NCBI RefSeq assembly: GCF_014646695.1
Contig: NZ_BMNT01000019.1
Span: 59,175-118,986, forward strand
Source of the DNA: Sphaerisporangium melleum
Lineage (GTDB): Bacteria > Actinomycetota > Actinomycetes > Streptosporangiales > Streptosporangiaceae
DNA: 59,812 nt
Reading direction: 5' to 3'
Positions 8,198-17,502 of this stretch are shown here, piece after piece. The stretch's first letter is position 1. The number at the start of each line of letters is the position of its first letter. Position numbers and translations under genes: made by a program. A model generated the notes under the pieces. The model searched no databases. It had not been told where the DNA came from and was given only the letters and a program-made list of their open reading frames with translations.

Positions 8198-9787
8198 TCA
8201 GCGCGGGACGATCGGCAGGGTGATGAAGGAACGGGGAAAGACCTTCTGGTGCTGCGCGACCAGGTCCGCCTCGGTGGCGGGCCGGCCGGTGCCGGGGTTG
8301 CGGTCGAACCGGGGGAAGTTGGAGCTGGAGATCTCCACCCGGATGCGATGGCCGGCCTTGAAGACCTGACTGGTGGCGACCAGGTCGACCAGGAACGTCC
8401 CCGAGGGCTCGGTCGCGCGGACGATGCCATCGGTCACGCTCATCGCGCGGCCGTCCGGATGGACGTTGACCAGCTTGGCCGTCCAGTCGGTGGCGGTGGC
8501 CGAGGTCTCCGCGTGCAGGGTCACCGTGACCGGGCCGGTCACCTCGACGTCGGAGCCGAGCGTGCCGGTGGTGTAGCAGAGCACGTCGGCCCGCGTCTCG
8601 ACGTCGCGCTGATCCTGCGGGCCGACGTTGGCCGGGTCGCCCAGCATGACCGGGCCGCCCACCGTGGGGACCGGGTCGCGGGGGTCGAAGGTGAAGGTCG
8701 CGGGCTCATCCCCCCGGGGCGGCTCGGTGGACAGCGACCCGTCGGCGTGCAGGTGGTAGCGGGTCTCGACGGCTCGGGCGAGCGGCCAGGCCTCCTCGTC
8801 CCGCCAGGTGTCGTCCCCCATGACGAACAGCTTCACGGCGGGCCCGGTGTCCTCACCTCGCAGGAAGGCGAGCTGCCGTTGCTCCAGTTCGATCGCCTGG
8901 GCGGAGGCGGACGCGCCGAAGTACAGCCGCCCGGCCGCCGGCGCGCGCGGGGACAGGTGGGACCAAGGACCGATGACCAGCGGGCCGCCCAGGCGGCGGT
9001 GGTTCTCCAGCGTGCCGGCGAGGAACAGGTCGAACCAGCCGCCGATGTGCATGACGGGCACCTCGATGCGGTCGTGCCGCAGGGTCTGTGCCGCCTCCTC
9101 CCAGTACGCGTCGCGCTCGGGGTGGGCGGTCCACTCCTGCCACCAGGGGATGCCCGGGACGGCGGAGAGCGGCAGCGTGCGCGCGGCGGTCTCCTGGTCG
9201 CCGAGAACGGCGAGAACGACGCCGGCCTCGGCGGTCACGTCCTCCCCCGCCGCCGTGGCGTGCGCGAGCCCGAGCATCGCCTGCACCGCCCCCCAGTTGA
9301 GCGCCGAGCCCAGCGCGAACGCACCTCCGTGGTACTTCAGGCCGTCATGGAAGTCGTGCGGCGTCATGGCGGCGACCACGGACCTCAGCCCCGGCGGACG
9401 GGTCGCCGCCGCCTGCAGCGCGCAACCGGCCAGGTACGACATCCCGCTCATCACGACCTCGCCGTTCGACCAGGGTTGCCTCCCGATCCAGGCGATGGTG
9501 TCGTACCCGTCGGCGCCCTCGTCCAGCCAGGGCCGGAACTCGCCGTCGCTGGTCCCCCGTCCGCGGCAGTGCTGCAGCACCACGGCGTACCCCGCTCTCA
9601 GCATGGGCAGCAAAGGTGTCCCCTGGAACGAGTCCTCCCCGTACGGCGAGCGCACGAGCAGCGCCGGGAACGGTCCGTCCTCCGCGGGCCGATGGACGGA
9701 GCCGCGCAGGACGGTGCCGTCGCGCATGGGCATGGGGATGTCGTGCTCGACGACGACGAGGAGCGGGCGGATGTCGAGTTTCGGCAC
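8198..9787 (-). CDS. CocE/NonD family hydrolase
   Basis: A 529-aa alpha/beta-hydrolase of the X-Pro dipeptidyl-peptidase/cocaine-esterase class. The N-terminal core contains the nucleophile elbow GMSYLAG. A cap region with HIGGWFDLFLAG carries the usual catalytic Asp, and the C-terminal half has a jelly-roll-like domain (GPVTVTLHAETSATATDWTAKL). Length matches the family (520-600 aa). Members hydrolyse esters or acyl peptides. No signal peptide is visible. It is divergent from the ROK kinase with a 293-nt gap in which nothing specific was seen. Confidence 0.85.
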   Translation of the reverse strand: MPKLDIRPLLVVVEHDIPMPMRDGTVLRGSVHRPAEDGPFPALLVRSPYGEDSFQGTPLLPMLRAGYAVVLQHCRGRGTSDGEFRPWLDEGADGYDTIAWIGRQPWSNGEVVMSGMSYLAGCALQAAATRPPGLRSVVAAMTPHDFHDGLKYHGGAFALGSALNWGAVQAMLGLAHATAAGEDVTAEAGVVLAVLGDQETAARTLPLSAVPGIPWWQEWTAHPERDAYWEEAAQTLRHDRIEVPVMHIGGWFDLFLAGTLENHRRLGGPLVIGPWSHLSPRAPAAGRLYFGASASAQAIELEQRQLAFLRGEDTGPAVKLFVMGDDTWRDEEAWPLARAVETRYHLHADGSLSTEPPRGDEPATFTFDPRDPVPTVGGPVMLGDPANVGPQDQRDVETRADVLCYTTGTLGSDVEVTGPVTVTLHAETSATATDWTAKLVNVHPDGRAMSVTDGIVRATEPSGTFLVDLVATSQVFKAGHRIRVEISSSNFPRFDRNPGTGRPATEADLVAQHQKVFPRSFITLPIVPR

Positions 9788-10080
9788 GGTGCCTCACAGG
9801 GAGAAGTGGCGGACCCGATCGACTCACGCGGCAGAGCGTCCGCTCCTTGGCGCGACGCACCATCATGCCCCGTCGCCACGCCTGGTGCGGCACGAGAAGG
9901 GGGACGGCGATCGCGGGACCGGACACGTCCATGGCCGCGGGCGGACATGCCCCTGTCTCGGCAGGCCGCCGGGGGCGTGACAGACTCAGCCTGACCTCAC
10001 ACGGCCGGCGGCTCGCGCCGCCTGTCGCGCGCGCCCTCCGGGCGGCGGTTCCCTGCGACATCCGGAGCGATTGAGAACCC

Positions 10081-10989
10081 ATGACATCGCATGTGCTGGC
10101 CGCCGACATCGGCGGTACCAAGCTGGCCGCGGCCCTGGTCGGCAAGGACGGGACGGTGCTGCGCAGGGCCGAGGTGCCCACTCCGGCCGCTCCCCCGGGC
10201 CGGCCGGGTGTGGTCGCCGACGCGCTGACCGGGCTGCTGCGCGAGGTCGCGGGTGAGGAGCCTCCGCTCGCGGTGGGCGTCGCCTCGGCCGGTCCGCTCG
10301 ACCCGCAGGCCGGCACGGTCAGCCCGGTGAACATCCCCGCCTGGCGGGACTACCCGGTCCTCGCGCGGGTCGCCGACGCCGTCCCGGGGGCGCCCTGCCA
10401 CCTGTTCGGGGACGCCGTGGCCGCCGCGGCGGGCGAGCACTGGCGCGGCGCAGGGCGCGAGGCCGGGGCCATGCTCGGCATCGTCGTGTCCACCGGCGTC
10501 GGCGGCGGGCTGGTCCTCGACGGCGTCCCGTACACCGGGCCGACCGGGAACGCCGGGCACATCGGGCACATCGTGGTGGACCCGGGCGGCGCCCGGTGCC
10601 CGTGCGGCGCGACGGGCTGCGTCGAGACGATCGCGAGCGGGCCCTCGATGGTCCGCTGGGCCACCGGGAACGGGTGGCGGGGCGCCGACGCCCGTGAGTT
10701 GGCGCAGGCGGCCGCGGCGGGCGAGCCGGTCGCGCTGGCCGCCTTCGACCGGGCGGCCGAGGGGCTCGCCGCCGGCATCGTCGCGGTGGCCACGATCTGC
10801 GATCTGGACCTGGTGGTGGTCGGCGGCGGGGTCTCGGCGGCGGGCGAGGTGCTCTTCGCCCCGCTGCGCAAGGCGGTCGCCGGGCAGGCGAGCCTGGAGT
10901 ACGTCCGGCGGCTGCGTGTCGTCCCCGCGGCGCTCGGCCGGGACGCCGGACTGGTCGGTGCGGCCCGCATGGCCCTCCCGCCGTCCTGA
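10081..10989 (+). CDS. ROK family sugar kinase (glucokinase-like)
   Basis: A 302-aa protein with an N-terminal phosphate-binding loop ADIGGTKLAAALV. A central GNAGHIGHIVVD is followed by the ROK zinc motif CPCGATGCVE. Family members phosphorylate glucose, N-acetylmannosamine or similar sugars with ATP. No N-terminal DNA-binding domain is present, so this is a kinase and not a ROK repressor. It stands alone, and the sugar cannot be told from sequence. Confidence 0.85.
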   Translation: MTSHVLAADIGGTKLAAALVGKDGTVLRRAEVPTPAAPPGRPGVVADALTGLLREVAGEEPPLAVGVASAGPLDPQAGTVSPVNIPAWRDYPVLARVADAVPGAPCHLFGDAVAAAAGEHWRGAGREAGAMLGIVVSTGVGGGLVLDGVPYTGPTGNAGHIGHIVVDPGGARCPCGATGCVETIASGPSMVRWATGNGWRGADARELAQAAAAGEPVALAAFDRAAEGLAAGIVAVATICDLDLVVVGGGVSAAGEVLFAPLRKAVAGQASLEYVRRLRVVPAALGRDAGLVGAARMALPPS

Positions 10990-11250
10990 CCTCTCCCCCG
11001 GCCCCAGCCGGTCGGGTTTGGACTTGAGAGTCCATTTTGCTGCGGCCAGACTCAGTGAACCACATGGTCCAGAGGGTGTCGGTGCCCGTGAGAGTGCCGG
11101 CGGCTCCCTGGGGCCGGCGGCGACTCGCCGCCGCGCGTGTGGTGGAGACCCACATGTCTCGCGAGCACCCGGCGACCCGGCGATCCCGGCGCCGCCGGCC
11201 CCGCCAGGGCGGTGCGCGCGGGCCGTCAGCGAACGAAAGCGATAACCGTC

Positions 11251-12360
11251 ATGACCATGGACCAGTACTACCTGCTCGGACGTTCCGGTCTGCGCGTCAG
11301 CCGCCTCGCGCTGGGCACGATGAACTTCGGCACCGGCGGCTTCCACGCCGCGTACGGCAAGACCGCCGAGGAGGCCGCGCCGATCTTCCACCGCTACCTC
11401 GAAGCGGGCGGCAACCTCATCGACACCGCCGACTTCTACACCGCCGGCGAGAGCGAGACCATCCTCGGCGACCTCATCGCCGCGGCCAAGGTGCGCGACC
11501 GGGTGGTGCTGAGCACCAAGTACACCTACAGCGTCGACCCGGGAGACCCGAACGCGGGTGGCAACGGCCGCAAGCACATGATCAGGGCGCTGGAGGCGTC
11601 GCTGCGCCGGCTGCGCACCGACCACATCGACCTGTTCCTGCTGCACACCTGGGACCGGATCACCCCCGTCGAGGAGGTCATGCGGACCTTCGACGACCTG
11701 GCCAGGGCCGGGAAGATCCGCCACGCCGGACTGTCCGACGTCCCCGCCTGGTACGCGGCGCGGGCCCAGACCTACGCCGAGGCGCACGCTCTCGAACCGG
11801 TGGTCAGCCTGCAGCTCCCGTACTCGCTCGTCCATCGGGGGATCGAGCTGGAGCACGTCGCGATGGGGCAGCAGCTGGGCCTCGGCATCACCGCGTGGAG
11901 CCCGCTCGCCGGCGGCCTGCTCAGCGGCAAGTATCACGCCACCGATCAGGGCCTGGGCGGGGAGGGCAGGCTCAGCGGCGCGGGCGGCCTCGGGCGCACG
12001 ATGACCGAGCACGACCGGCGGGTGCTGGAGGCGCTGGAGAGCGTCGCCGGCGAGCTGGGCGTGACGATGGCGCAGGTCGCGCTCAACTGGACGGCCACCC
12101 AGCCCGGCATCGCGTCGGCGATCGCCGGGGCGAGCAGCGTGCGGCAACTCGACGCCAACCTGGCCGCGCTCGACTTCGAGCTGCCGGCCGAGCTGCGCGC
12201 CAGGCTCGACGAGGCGAGCGCCGTGCCGGTGCCGCAGGTCTACCAGATGTTCGCGCCGGGCTACCAGAACTGGCTGATCAACCCCGGCGCGAAGGTCGGC
12301 GACAAGCCGGCCGGCTACGCTCCCGCCGTCCTGAACTGGGTGGACGGCGCCGAGGGCTGA
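11251..12360 (+). CDS. Aldo/keto reductase (second)
   Basis: A 369-aa protein starting at ATG 11251 (or 11257). The full catalytic set is visible: Tyr in TADFYTAGESE, Lys in VLSTKYTY and His in DLFLLHTWD. The Asp of LIDTADFY completes the tetrad. It belongs to the AKR group that reduces aldehydes and ketones with NADPH. An unusually long C-terminal tail (about 40 residues after LDEASAVP) ends near NWVDGAEG. It is convergent with the WS/DGAT gene and has no evident operon partner. Confidence 0.85.
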   Translation: MTMDQYYLLGRSGLRVSRLALGTMNFGTGGFHAAYGKTAEEAAPIFHRYLEAGGNLIDTADFYTAGESETILGDLIAAAKVRDRVVLSTKYTYSVDPGDPNAGGNGRKHMIRALEASLRRLRTDHIDLFLLHTWDRITPVEEVMRTFDDLARAGKIRHAGLSDVPAWYAARAQTYAEAHALEPVVSLQLPYSLVHRGIELEHVAMGQQLGLGITAWSPLAGGLLSGKYHATDQGLGGEGRLSGAGGLGRTMTEHDRRVLEALESVAGELGVTMAQVALNWTATQPGIASAIAGASSVRQLDANLAALDFELPAELRARLDEASAVPVPQVYQMFAPGYQNWLINPGAKVGDKPAGYAPAVLNWVDGAEG

Positions 12361-12377
12361 CCGGCGCATGAGCCCGC

Positions 12378-12412
12378 AGCGGCGCCGCCGGGCCACCCCG
12401 GCCGGCGCCGCT
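12378..12412. terminator. Convergent hairpin terminator
   Basis: 10-bp perfect arms (12378-12387 and 12403-12412) between the aldo/keto reductase and the WS/DGAT stop codon, serving either strand. Confidence 0.55.
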
Positions 12413-13857
12413 CAGGCCAGGGCCATGAGCTCGTCGAGGGCGTCCGGGAGGTGGCCGGCGAGCGTCCAGACGTCGGGGATCATGGCCCGGTCGGCGACGA
12501 TGCCGAAGCCGATCTGCCCGTCGTAGGAGAACGCGGTGATGTTGAGCCCGCCGCTCGCGTCGCTGATCACCGAGACCGGGTACTGCGCGAGCAGGCGGCG
12601 GCCGCACACGTACAGCGGGATCTGCGGGCCGGGGACGTTGGAGATCAGCAGGTTGATCGGCGGCGTGGTCTGGGCGACCAGGCTGAACGCCGCGCGGTCG
12701 GCCAGGCCGGTGAGCGCGGCGGGCATGCCCTCGCTCAGGTGGCGCAGCCAGCGCGCCGGGGAGAGGTTGAAGCGGTCCTTGATGCGGCGCATCGAGTCGC
12801 GTACGGCGAAGAGCCGCTCACGCGGGTCGGCGACCTGCGTGTCCAGCGAGGTGATCATCAAGGTGACCTGGTTGCCGGGCCCTGCGGCGCCGTCCACACC
12901 GCGCAGCGAGAAGGGAACGCCGGCCACCAGCGGCCCGTCCGGCAGCGCGTGGTGGGCGTCCAGCCAGCGCCGCACGGCCGTCGCGGCCAGCGTCATGACG
13001 ACGTCGTTGACCGTGACGCCGAAGGCGTTCTTGACCTTCTTCACCTCCTCCAGCGGCACCTGGACGAAGGCGAACCGCCGGTGCGCCGACACCGGGCCGT
13101 TGAACGGCGTGCGCGGCACCGCCAGCTTGGGCAGCTCGGGGACCTCCTCGCCATCGGTGATCCGCAGCTCGCGGGCCAGCCGCCGGGTCGCCCGCGACAG
13201 GGCGCCCGCGCCGGGGATGCGCGAGACGATCGGGATCTCGTCGAGGTAGGGCACCGCCTCGGCGAGGAACCTGAGCAGGTGCGCGGGGTTGGCGGCCAGC
13301 CGGGCGGCCGTCCTGACCAGGATCTGGGCCATCTCGGGGGCGAGGTCGGGCTCGGCGGCCGGCCGGCCCGGCCCGCGCCGCGGGTTGGGTTCGAGGTCCA
13401 TGAACGCGGCCAGCACGTCCGCGCCGCCCAGGCCGTCGATGGCCGCGTGGTGCAGCTTGGTGTAGATGGCGGTGCGCCCGCCCTGCAGCCCGTGGATGAG
13501 GTACATCTCCCACAGCGGGTGGCGGCGGTCCAGGCGGCGGGCGTGCAGCCGGGCCACCTGCGCGGCGAGCTGCCGGTCGGTGCCGGGCGGCGGCAGCGCC
13601 AGCTCGCGCACGTGGTAGTCGAGGTCGAGCTCCTCGTCCTGCACCCAGTACGGGTGGTCGAGGCCGAACGGCACCTGCATGATGCGCTGGCGTAGCGGCG
13701 GGACCCGCTCGGCGCGTTCCTCGACCAGGCTCAGCAACTCGTCCCGGTCGACCGGCCCCTCCAGGATCGACAGGCCGGCCACGTTGGCGACGTTGGTGTC
13801 GGTCTCGAAGTTGAGAAACTGCGCGTCGAGGGCGCTGAGCTGCCGCAAGGCGTCCAC
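12412..13857 (-). CDS. Wax ester synthase/diacylglycerol acyltransferase (WS/DGAT)
   Basis: A 481-aa protein of the bacterial WS/DGAT family. The acyltransferase motif HHAAIDG is at residues 136-142. Other family blocks include the N-terminal LSALDAQFLNFET and the late NLLISNVPGPQ. These enzymes esterify long-chain alcohols or diacylglycerol with acyl-CoA at the membrane surface. Length matches the family (450-500). It lies just outside the biosynthetic cluster and probably serves storage lipid synthesis. A role in acylating the cluster product cannot be excluded. Confidence 0.9.
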   Translation of the reverse strand: MDALRQLSALDAQFLNFETDTNVANVAGLSILEGPVDRDELLSLVEERAERVPPLRQRIMQVPFGLDHPYWVQDEELDLDYHVRELALPPPGTDRQLAAQVARLHARRLDRRHPLWEMYLIHGLQGGRTAIYTKLHHAAIDGLGGADVLAAFMDLEPNPRRGPGRPAAEPDLAPEMAQILVRTAARLAANPAHLLRFLAEAVPYLDEIPIVSRIPGAGALSRATRRLARELRITDGEEVPELPKLAVPRTPFNGPVSAHRRFAFVQVPLEEVKKVKNAFGVTVNDVVMTLAATAVRRWLDAHHALPDGPLVAGVPFSLRGVDGAAGPGNQVTLMITSLDTQVADPRERLFAVRDSMRRIKDRFNLSPARWLRHLSEGMPAALTGLADRAAFSLVAQTTPPINLLISNVPGPQIPLYVCGRRLLAQYPVSVISDASGGLNITAFSYDGQIGFGIVADRAMIPDVWTLAGHLPDALDELMALA

Positions 13858-14308
13858 CTCCTGGGCACCGGTCGCGTCCGGAGCCGCTGCTTTCGTTCTA
13901 TCAGCCCCGATCCTGCCCTACCACGCGGCCCTGGCACACCGCCGCGGCGACGGCCGCGCGAAGGCCGGCCGGCTCGCGCCGGGAGAGCCGCCACGCCGGT
14001 GACCTGCTCGGTCACCGGCGTTTCTTCGTCATACCCGCTTCCGGGCGCGGGGATTGGCAGCATGCTGCCACCCGCGTGCAACTTGCTGACTTCGCTTCTT
14101 CTGTTCCGGCGGTGCCCGATCCCGCAGAGTTGGGTGTGCCAGAAGAAATCGGCGGACCCGGCAAGGGCCGCCCGTAAAAGAAAAGGACGGCAGCGGAGAA
14201 TGCGGCGGACGAACATTATCAGGTGCGAATTCTGCGGCCCGCGCGGGCCCGCCGCGCGGGAGCCGTGCGGCGCCCGCGCCCGGCACGACCGGGGATCGAG
14301 GTGAGGTC
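13858..14308. other. Divergent intergenic region at the left edge of the gene cluster
   Basis: 451 bases between the WS/DGAT gene and the small ORF upstream of the PPTase. It contains a 10-bp-arm hairpin (13994-14020) followed by TTTCTT. No coding sequence was recognised. It probably holds two divergent promoters and marks a cluster boundary. Confidence 0.5.
13994..14020 (+). terminator. Hairpin followed by T-rich bases
   Basis: Perfect 10-bp arms CGCCGGTGAC/GTCACCGGCG with a 7-nt loop, followed by TTTCTTCG on the plus strand. No gene ends immediately upstream on that strand, so this could be a leader attenuator or a barrier to antisense transcription. Confidence 0.45.
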
Positions 14309-14596
14309 GTGCTCGTCGAACTCACCATCCGAAGGACGGCGGGCGATCCGGTGCCGAACTCACCGGTCGACGGGATCAGGATCCTGGCCCTGCTTCCGCA
14401 GCGGTGGCGTAAGGACCTCCGGGCCGTCACCGGGGACATCGCCATCCGCGTGCACACAGACGAGGAGACCACTGACACGCAGATCCGCGCCGAGGTGACG
14501 CAGATTCTGACCAACCCCGAAGTGAGCGACTGGGAACTGGTGACCTGCCGGACCCTGACCAACGGCCGGTCCGCGACCAAGGAGGAAAAGTCATGA
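14309..14596 (+). CDS. Hypothetical 95-aa protein coupled to the PPTase gene
   Basis: Start GTG 14309 follows GAGGTGAGG closely. The protein is mixed alpha/beta, about 95 residues, with no Cys-rich, transmembrane or signal features (LALLPQRWRKDLRAVTGDIAIRV is the most structured stretch). I do not recognise a family. Its stop overlaps the PPTase start by ATGA, so the two are translationally coupled, which argues that it is real and functions alongside carrier-protein activation. Confidence 0.6.
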   Translation: MLVELTIRRTAGDPVPNSPVDGIRILALLPQRWRKDLRAVTGDIAIRVHTDEETTDTQIRAEVTQILTNPEVSDWELVTCRTLTNGRSATKEEKS

Positions 14597-15339
14597 ACGT
14601 TACCGCTCTCCGCACCGCCGAGTGCCACATCTGGTGGGCCGACCCGCAGAACCACCACCTGGACGACATGGTCGGCGTGCTGGACCCCACCGAGCTGCGG
14701 CGGGCCGCCGGGTACCGCCGCGAGGAGGACCGGCAGCGGTTCGTCACCGCCGCCTGGCTGCTGCGCACCGCCGCCGGCGCCCAGCTCGACATGGCCCCCG
14801 AGCGGGTGCCGATCGAACGGCGCTGCATGAGCTGTGACAAGCCGCACGGCCGGCCCTACGTCCTCACCGACGACGGGCTGCACGCCTCGATCTCCCACTC
14901 CGCCCATCGGGTGGCGGTGGCGCTGACCACCGCCGGTGAGGTGGGCGTGGACGTCGAGCAGGTGCCGACGGCTCCGGTGAGCGAGCTGGTGGGGTGCGCC
15001 CTGTCCAAGGGCGAGCAGGACCTGCTGAAGACGCTGCCCGAACGGCACCAGCAGGCCGGTTTCGCCCGCATGTGGGTGTGCAAGGAGGCCGTGCTCAAGG
15101 CGACCGGCCACGGCCTGCGGATCTCGCCGCACCGGGTCGAGGTGAGCGGCCCGCGCGAGGAGCCCGCGCTGCTCAGCTGGCCGCTGGACATCCCTCCGCG
15201 CAGGGTGCATCTGCGCACGATCTACCCCGGTGACGGGTACGCCGGCGTGGTGGCCGTCATCGGCGATGTGCCGATCCGGGTGTCCGAATGGGACGCCTCC
15301 GACCTGCGTTCCACGGCCCCGCTGCTCATGGCCGCCTGA
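14593..15339 (+). CDS. 4'-phosphopantetheinyl transferase (Sfp type)
   Basis: A 248-aa Sfp/AcpT-type PPTase. The metal-binding GVDVEQV (Asp120, Glu122) and the WVCKEAVLKATGHGL motif (from residue 161) are both present. It transfers phosphopantetheine from CoA to the conserved serine of carrier domains. It would activate the two PCPs encoded at 31.0 and 34.6 kb. The ATGA overlap with the small upstream ORF makes this a two-gene operon. Confidence 0.92.
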   Translation: MNVTALRTAECHIWWADPQNHHLDDMVGVLDPTELRRAAGYRREEDRQRFVTAAWLLRTAAGAQLDMAPERVPIERRCMSCDKPHGRPYVLTDDGLHASISHSAHRVAVALTTAGEVGVDVEQVPTAPVSELVGCALSKGEQDLLKTLPERHQQAGFARMWVCKEAVLKATGHGLRISPHRVEVSGPREEPALLSWPLDIPPRRVHLRTIYPGDGYAGVVAVIGDVPIRVSEWDASDLRSTAPLLMAA

Positions 15340-15505
15340 CCGGCAACCCCGACCGACATTGCCACCATTGACGCCATCCGGCACGAGCCTGTTCAATAAC
15401 TACGGAAAATCATCTCGCCCCGGCTCGCATACTAAAAGCACCGCCAGGTCCGAATTCCGTACCGTTCAGGCAGTCCAGCCGTAAAGGAGAGGAAGCTGAC
15501 CTGCC

Positions 15506-16231
15506 GTGAAAAACCAATTCATCCTGATTCCCGGCCCCTGGATGGGCGCGTGGGCCTGGGAGCCGGTCGCCCGCGGGCTGCGCGCGCGCGGCCATGACGT
15601 CCACCCGATCACCCTGTCCGGGCTGCGCGACGCCGACGCCGACGTGTCCTCCGTGGGGCTCGGCACCCATGTCGAGGACGTGCTGGCACTGATGGAGAGG
15701 GACGACCTGCGCGACGTGATCGTCGTCGGCCACAGCTACTCGGGCATCGTGGCCGGCCAGGTCGCCGACCGCGCGCCCGAGCGCGTGGCGCGCACCGTGT
15801 TCGTCGAGGGGTTCCTCCCGCACGACGGCAAGTCGATGCTGCACGCCTTCCCCGAGCGTGTGCGTGCCGGGGAACTGCAGCTCATCGCCGAGAACCACGG
15901 CCGCTGGCCGGTCCCGGACGTCGCGGCCGTGGCCGAGGGGCAGGGCCTGTCCGCCCGCAAGGCCAGATGGCTGGTCGACCGCCTGGTCGGCCACCCCGGG
16001 CACACCCTGATGGAGCCCGCCGTGCTGAACCGCCCGCTGGGCCACCAGCGGGCGAGCTACATCGTCTGTACCAAGGAGCACTTCGGCGGGCGGGTCTCCG
16101 ACGACGTCGCGGCGATGCGCGCCGAGCCCAACTGGACCTTCCACACGCTCGACACCGGCCACTGGCCGATGGTGTCGGCCCCCGACCGCCTGGTCCGCCT
16201 GCTGACCTCCATCGCCGCCGAGCGCGTCTGA
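15506..16231 (+). CDS. Alpha/beta hydrolase (hydroxynitrile lyase/esterase-like)
   Basis: A 241-aa protein of the alpha/beta-hydrolase subgroup related to plant methylesterases and hydroxynitrile lyases. The oxyanion-side motif is LIPGPWMGAWAW and the nucleophile elbow is GHSYSG (Ser77). The catalytic His is in DTGHWPM (about 219). GTG 15506 follows AAAGGAGAGG. It is not a clear type II thioesterase. However, no thioesterase domain exists on either NRPS protein here, so it is a candidate for product release or hydrolysis of a tailoring ester (inference). Confidence 0.75.
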   Translation: MKNQFILIPGPWMGAWAWEPVARGLRARGHDVHPITLSGLRDADADVSSVGLGTHVEDVLALMERDDLRDVIVVGHSYSGIVAGQVADRAPERVARTVFVEGFLPHDGKSMLHAFPERVRAGELQLIAENHGRWPVPDVAAVAEGQGLSARKARWLVDRLVGHPGHTLMEPAVLNRPLGHQRASYIVCTKEHFGGRVSDDVAAMRAEPNWTFHTLDTGHWPMVSAPDRLVRLLTSIAAERV

Positions 16232-16258
16232 CGCGCTCCGGCCCACCGGGCGCGACGC

Positions 16259-17017
16259 TCAGCGAAAGGCCGCGGCGGGAGGGGCGGAGACGCCGCCCGG
16301 CGCGAGACCGAGCGCCTGGAGGAAGACGGCGGAGAACGCCGCGGCGATCTTGATCTCCCCCGAGATGTTCGGATGGACCCCGTCGTAGGAGTCGACGCGG
16401 GGATCGTAGACCCCGGCCATGTCCACCGGCACGACCTTCGAACGGTCCGTCGACAGGGCCGCCAGCAGCGCCGGCAGCTCCCGGTTGCAGGCGGCGGTGT
16501 CATCCGCCAGATGCGGGTGCTCGGGCAGCGGAGTGCGCGGCACGACGTTCCCCACCAGGAATCGCACGGTGGGACGGGCCGCCCGGGCACGCTCGACGAA
16601 GGCCGAAAGATCCGCGAGCACCCGGTCCGGGCCGGAGACGCCCCACGCCAGGTCGTTGAAGCCCAGCGCCACCAGCAGCCAGTCCGGCTCGAAGGCGGCT
16701 ACGGCCCCCGCGATGTTGTCCTTGGCCTCGTGGAGCAGGCGTCCCCAGCTCGCGTAGTGCCGGCACGCCGGGAAGTGGATCCCCCGCCGGTAGGCGCCGT
16801 TGTGCGCCGGGTCGTCCGGCCGGGCGGGGTGGACGGGACGTTCGTCCGGCCAGACCGCGGAGGGCACCCAGGTGCCCTTCCACGGTCCGACGAAGCGCGC
16901 CGCGATCTCCCGGTCGAGCAGAGCCCGCCAGAACCGGTAGCGCCACGTGTGGTCGCCCTCCCGGCCCTGGCTGATCGAGTCTCCGACGATCATGATGCGC
17001 GGCGGCGCCCCGGTCAT
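16259..17017 (-). CDS. SGNH/GDSL hydrolase
   Basis: A 252-aa SGNH hydrolase: block I IMIVGDSISQG (Ser14), a GFND-type Asn (LVALGFNDLAW), block III-like FLVGNVVP and block V DGVHPN (Asp212, His215). The family hydrolyses O-acyl or lipid esters. No signal peptide is visible, so it is probably cytoplasmic. It is the last of three coupled genes (17499, 17014, 16259) joined by ATGA overlaps. Confidence 0.85.
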   Translation of the reverse strand: MTGAPPRIMIVGDSISQGREGDHTWRYRFWRALLDREIAARFVGPWKGTWVPSAVWPDERPVHPARPDDPAHNGAYRRGIHFPACRHYASWGRLLHEAKDNIAGAVAAFEPDWLLVALGFNDLAWGVSGPDRVLADLSAFVERARAARPTVRFLVGNVVPRTPLPEHPHLADDTAACNRELPALLAALSTDRSKVVPVDMAGVYDPRVDSYDGVHPNISGEIKIAAAFSAVFLQALGLAPGGVSAPPAAAFR

Positions 17018-17502
17018 CGTCCCGGCCCTCCCGGCACGGCCATCTCACGGGACGGGGCCGCGGGCCGCAGCAGGCGGCGCAGCGGCCGGACGTACGGGAA
17101 CAGCATGACGGCGAGACCCGCCAGCAGGAGCAGCGCGGTGAACACCCACTCGTTGGAGCCGCCCGGCCCGTAGACCCGGCTCTCCCGCCCGATGTCCACG
17201 GCCGGGGTGCGCTGCCCCGGACGCAGCATGTCGCGGTCGGCGCCGTAGAGGGTGATGCCGGTGCGCCGGATCGTCCCGTCGGTGGAAAGGAAGTCCCCGC
17301 TCCAGGAGCAGCTCTCGTGCCCCGGGTGCGAGATGCACGAGACGGACTCGGCGGTGAAGACTCCGGGAACGCCATCGGCCCGGGCCGCGCGGACGACCGG
17401 GCCGATGTTGGGAACGGCGAGGTAGAGCAGGAACGCCCCCACGAGCGTCAGCGCCAGGCTGAAGACCGGGGAGCGTCCCTGCCGGGTTCCGGTCTCGCTC
17501 AT
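17014..17502 (-). CDS. Two-TM membrane protein, unknown function
   Basis: A 162-aa protein with hydrophobic helices at about residues 13-33 and 119-138. The extracytoplasmic loop between them contains two cysteines (VSCISHPGHESCSW) that could form a disulfide. The architecture resembles small actinobacterial TM-loop-TM proteins of unknown function. The start overlaps the upstream stop and its stop overlaps the SGNH hydrolase start (ATGA in both cases). Confidence 0.65.
   Translation of the reverse strand: MSETGTRQGRSPVFSLALTLVGAFLLYLAVPNIGPVVRAARADGVPGVFTAESVSCISHPGHESCSWSGDFLSTDGTIRRTGITLYGADRDMLRPGQRTPAVDIGRESRVYGPGGSNEWVFTALLLLAGLAVMLFPYVRPLRRLLRPAAPSREMAVPGGPGR

Noticed and set aside
8150-9994. 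A 614-aa plus-strand frame antisense to the CocE/NonD hydrolase.
   Set aside because: Shadow frame: no family resemblance, and the minus strand encodes a full hydrolase with active-site motifs.
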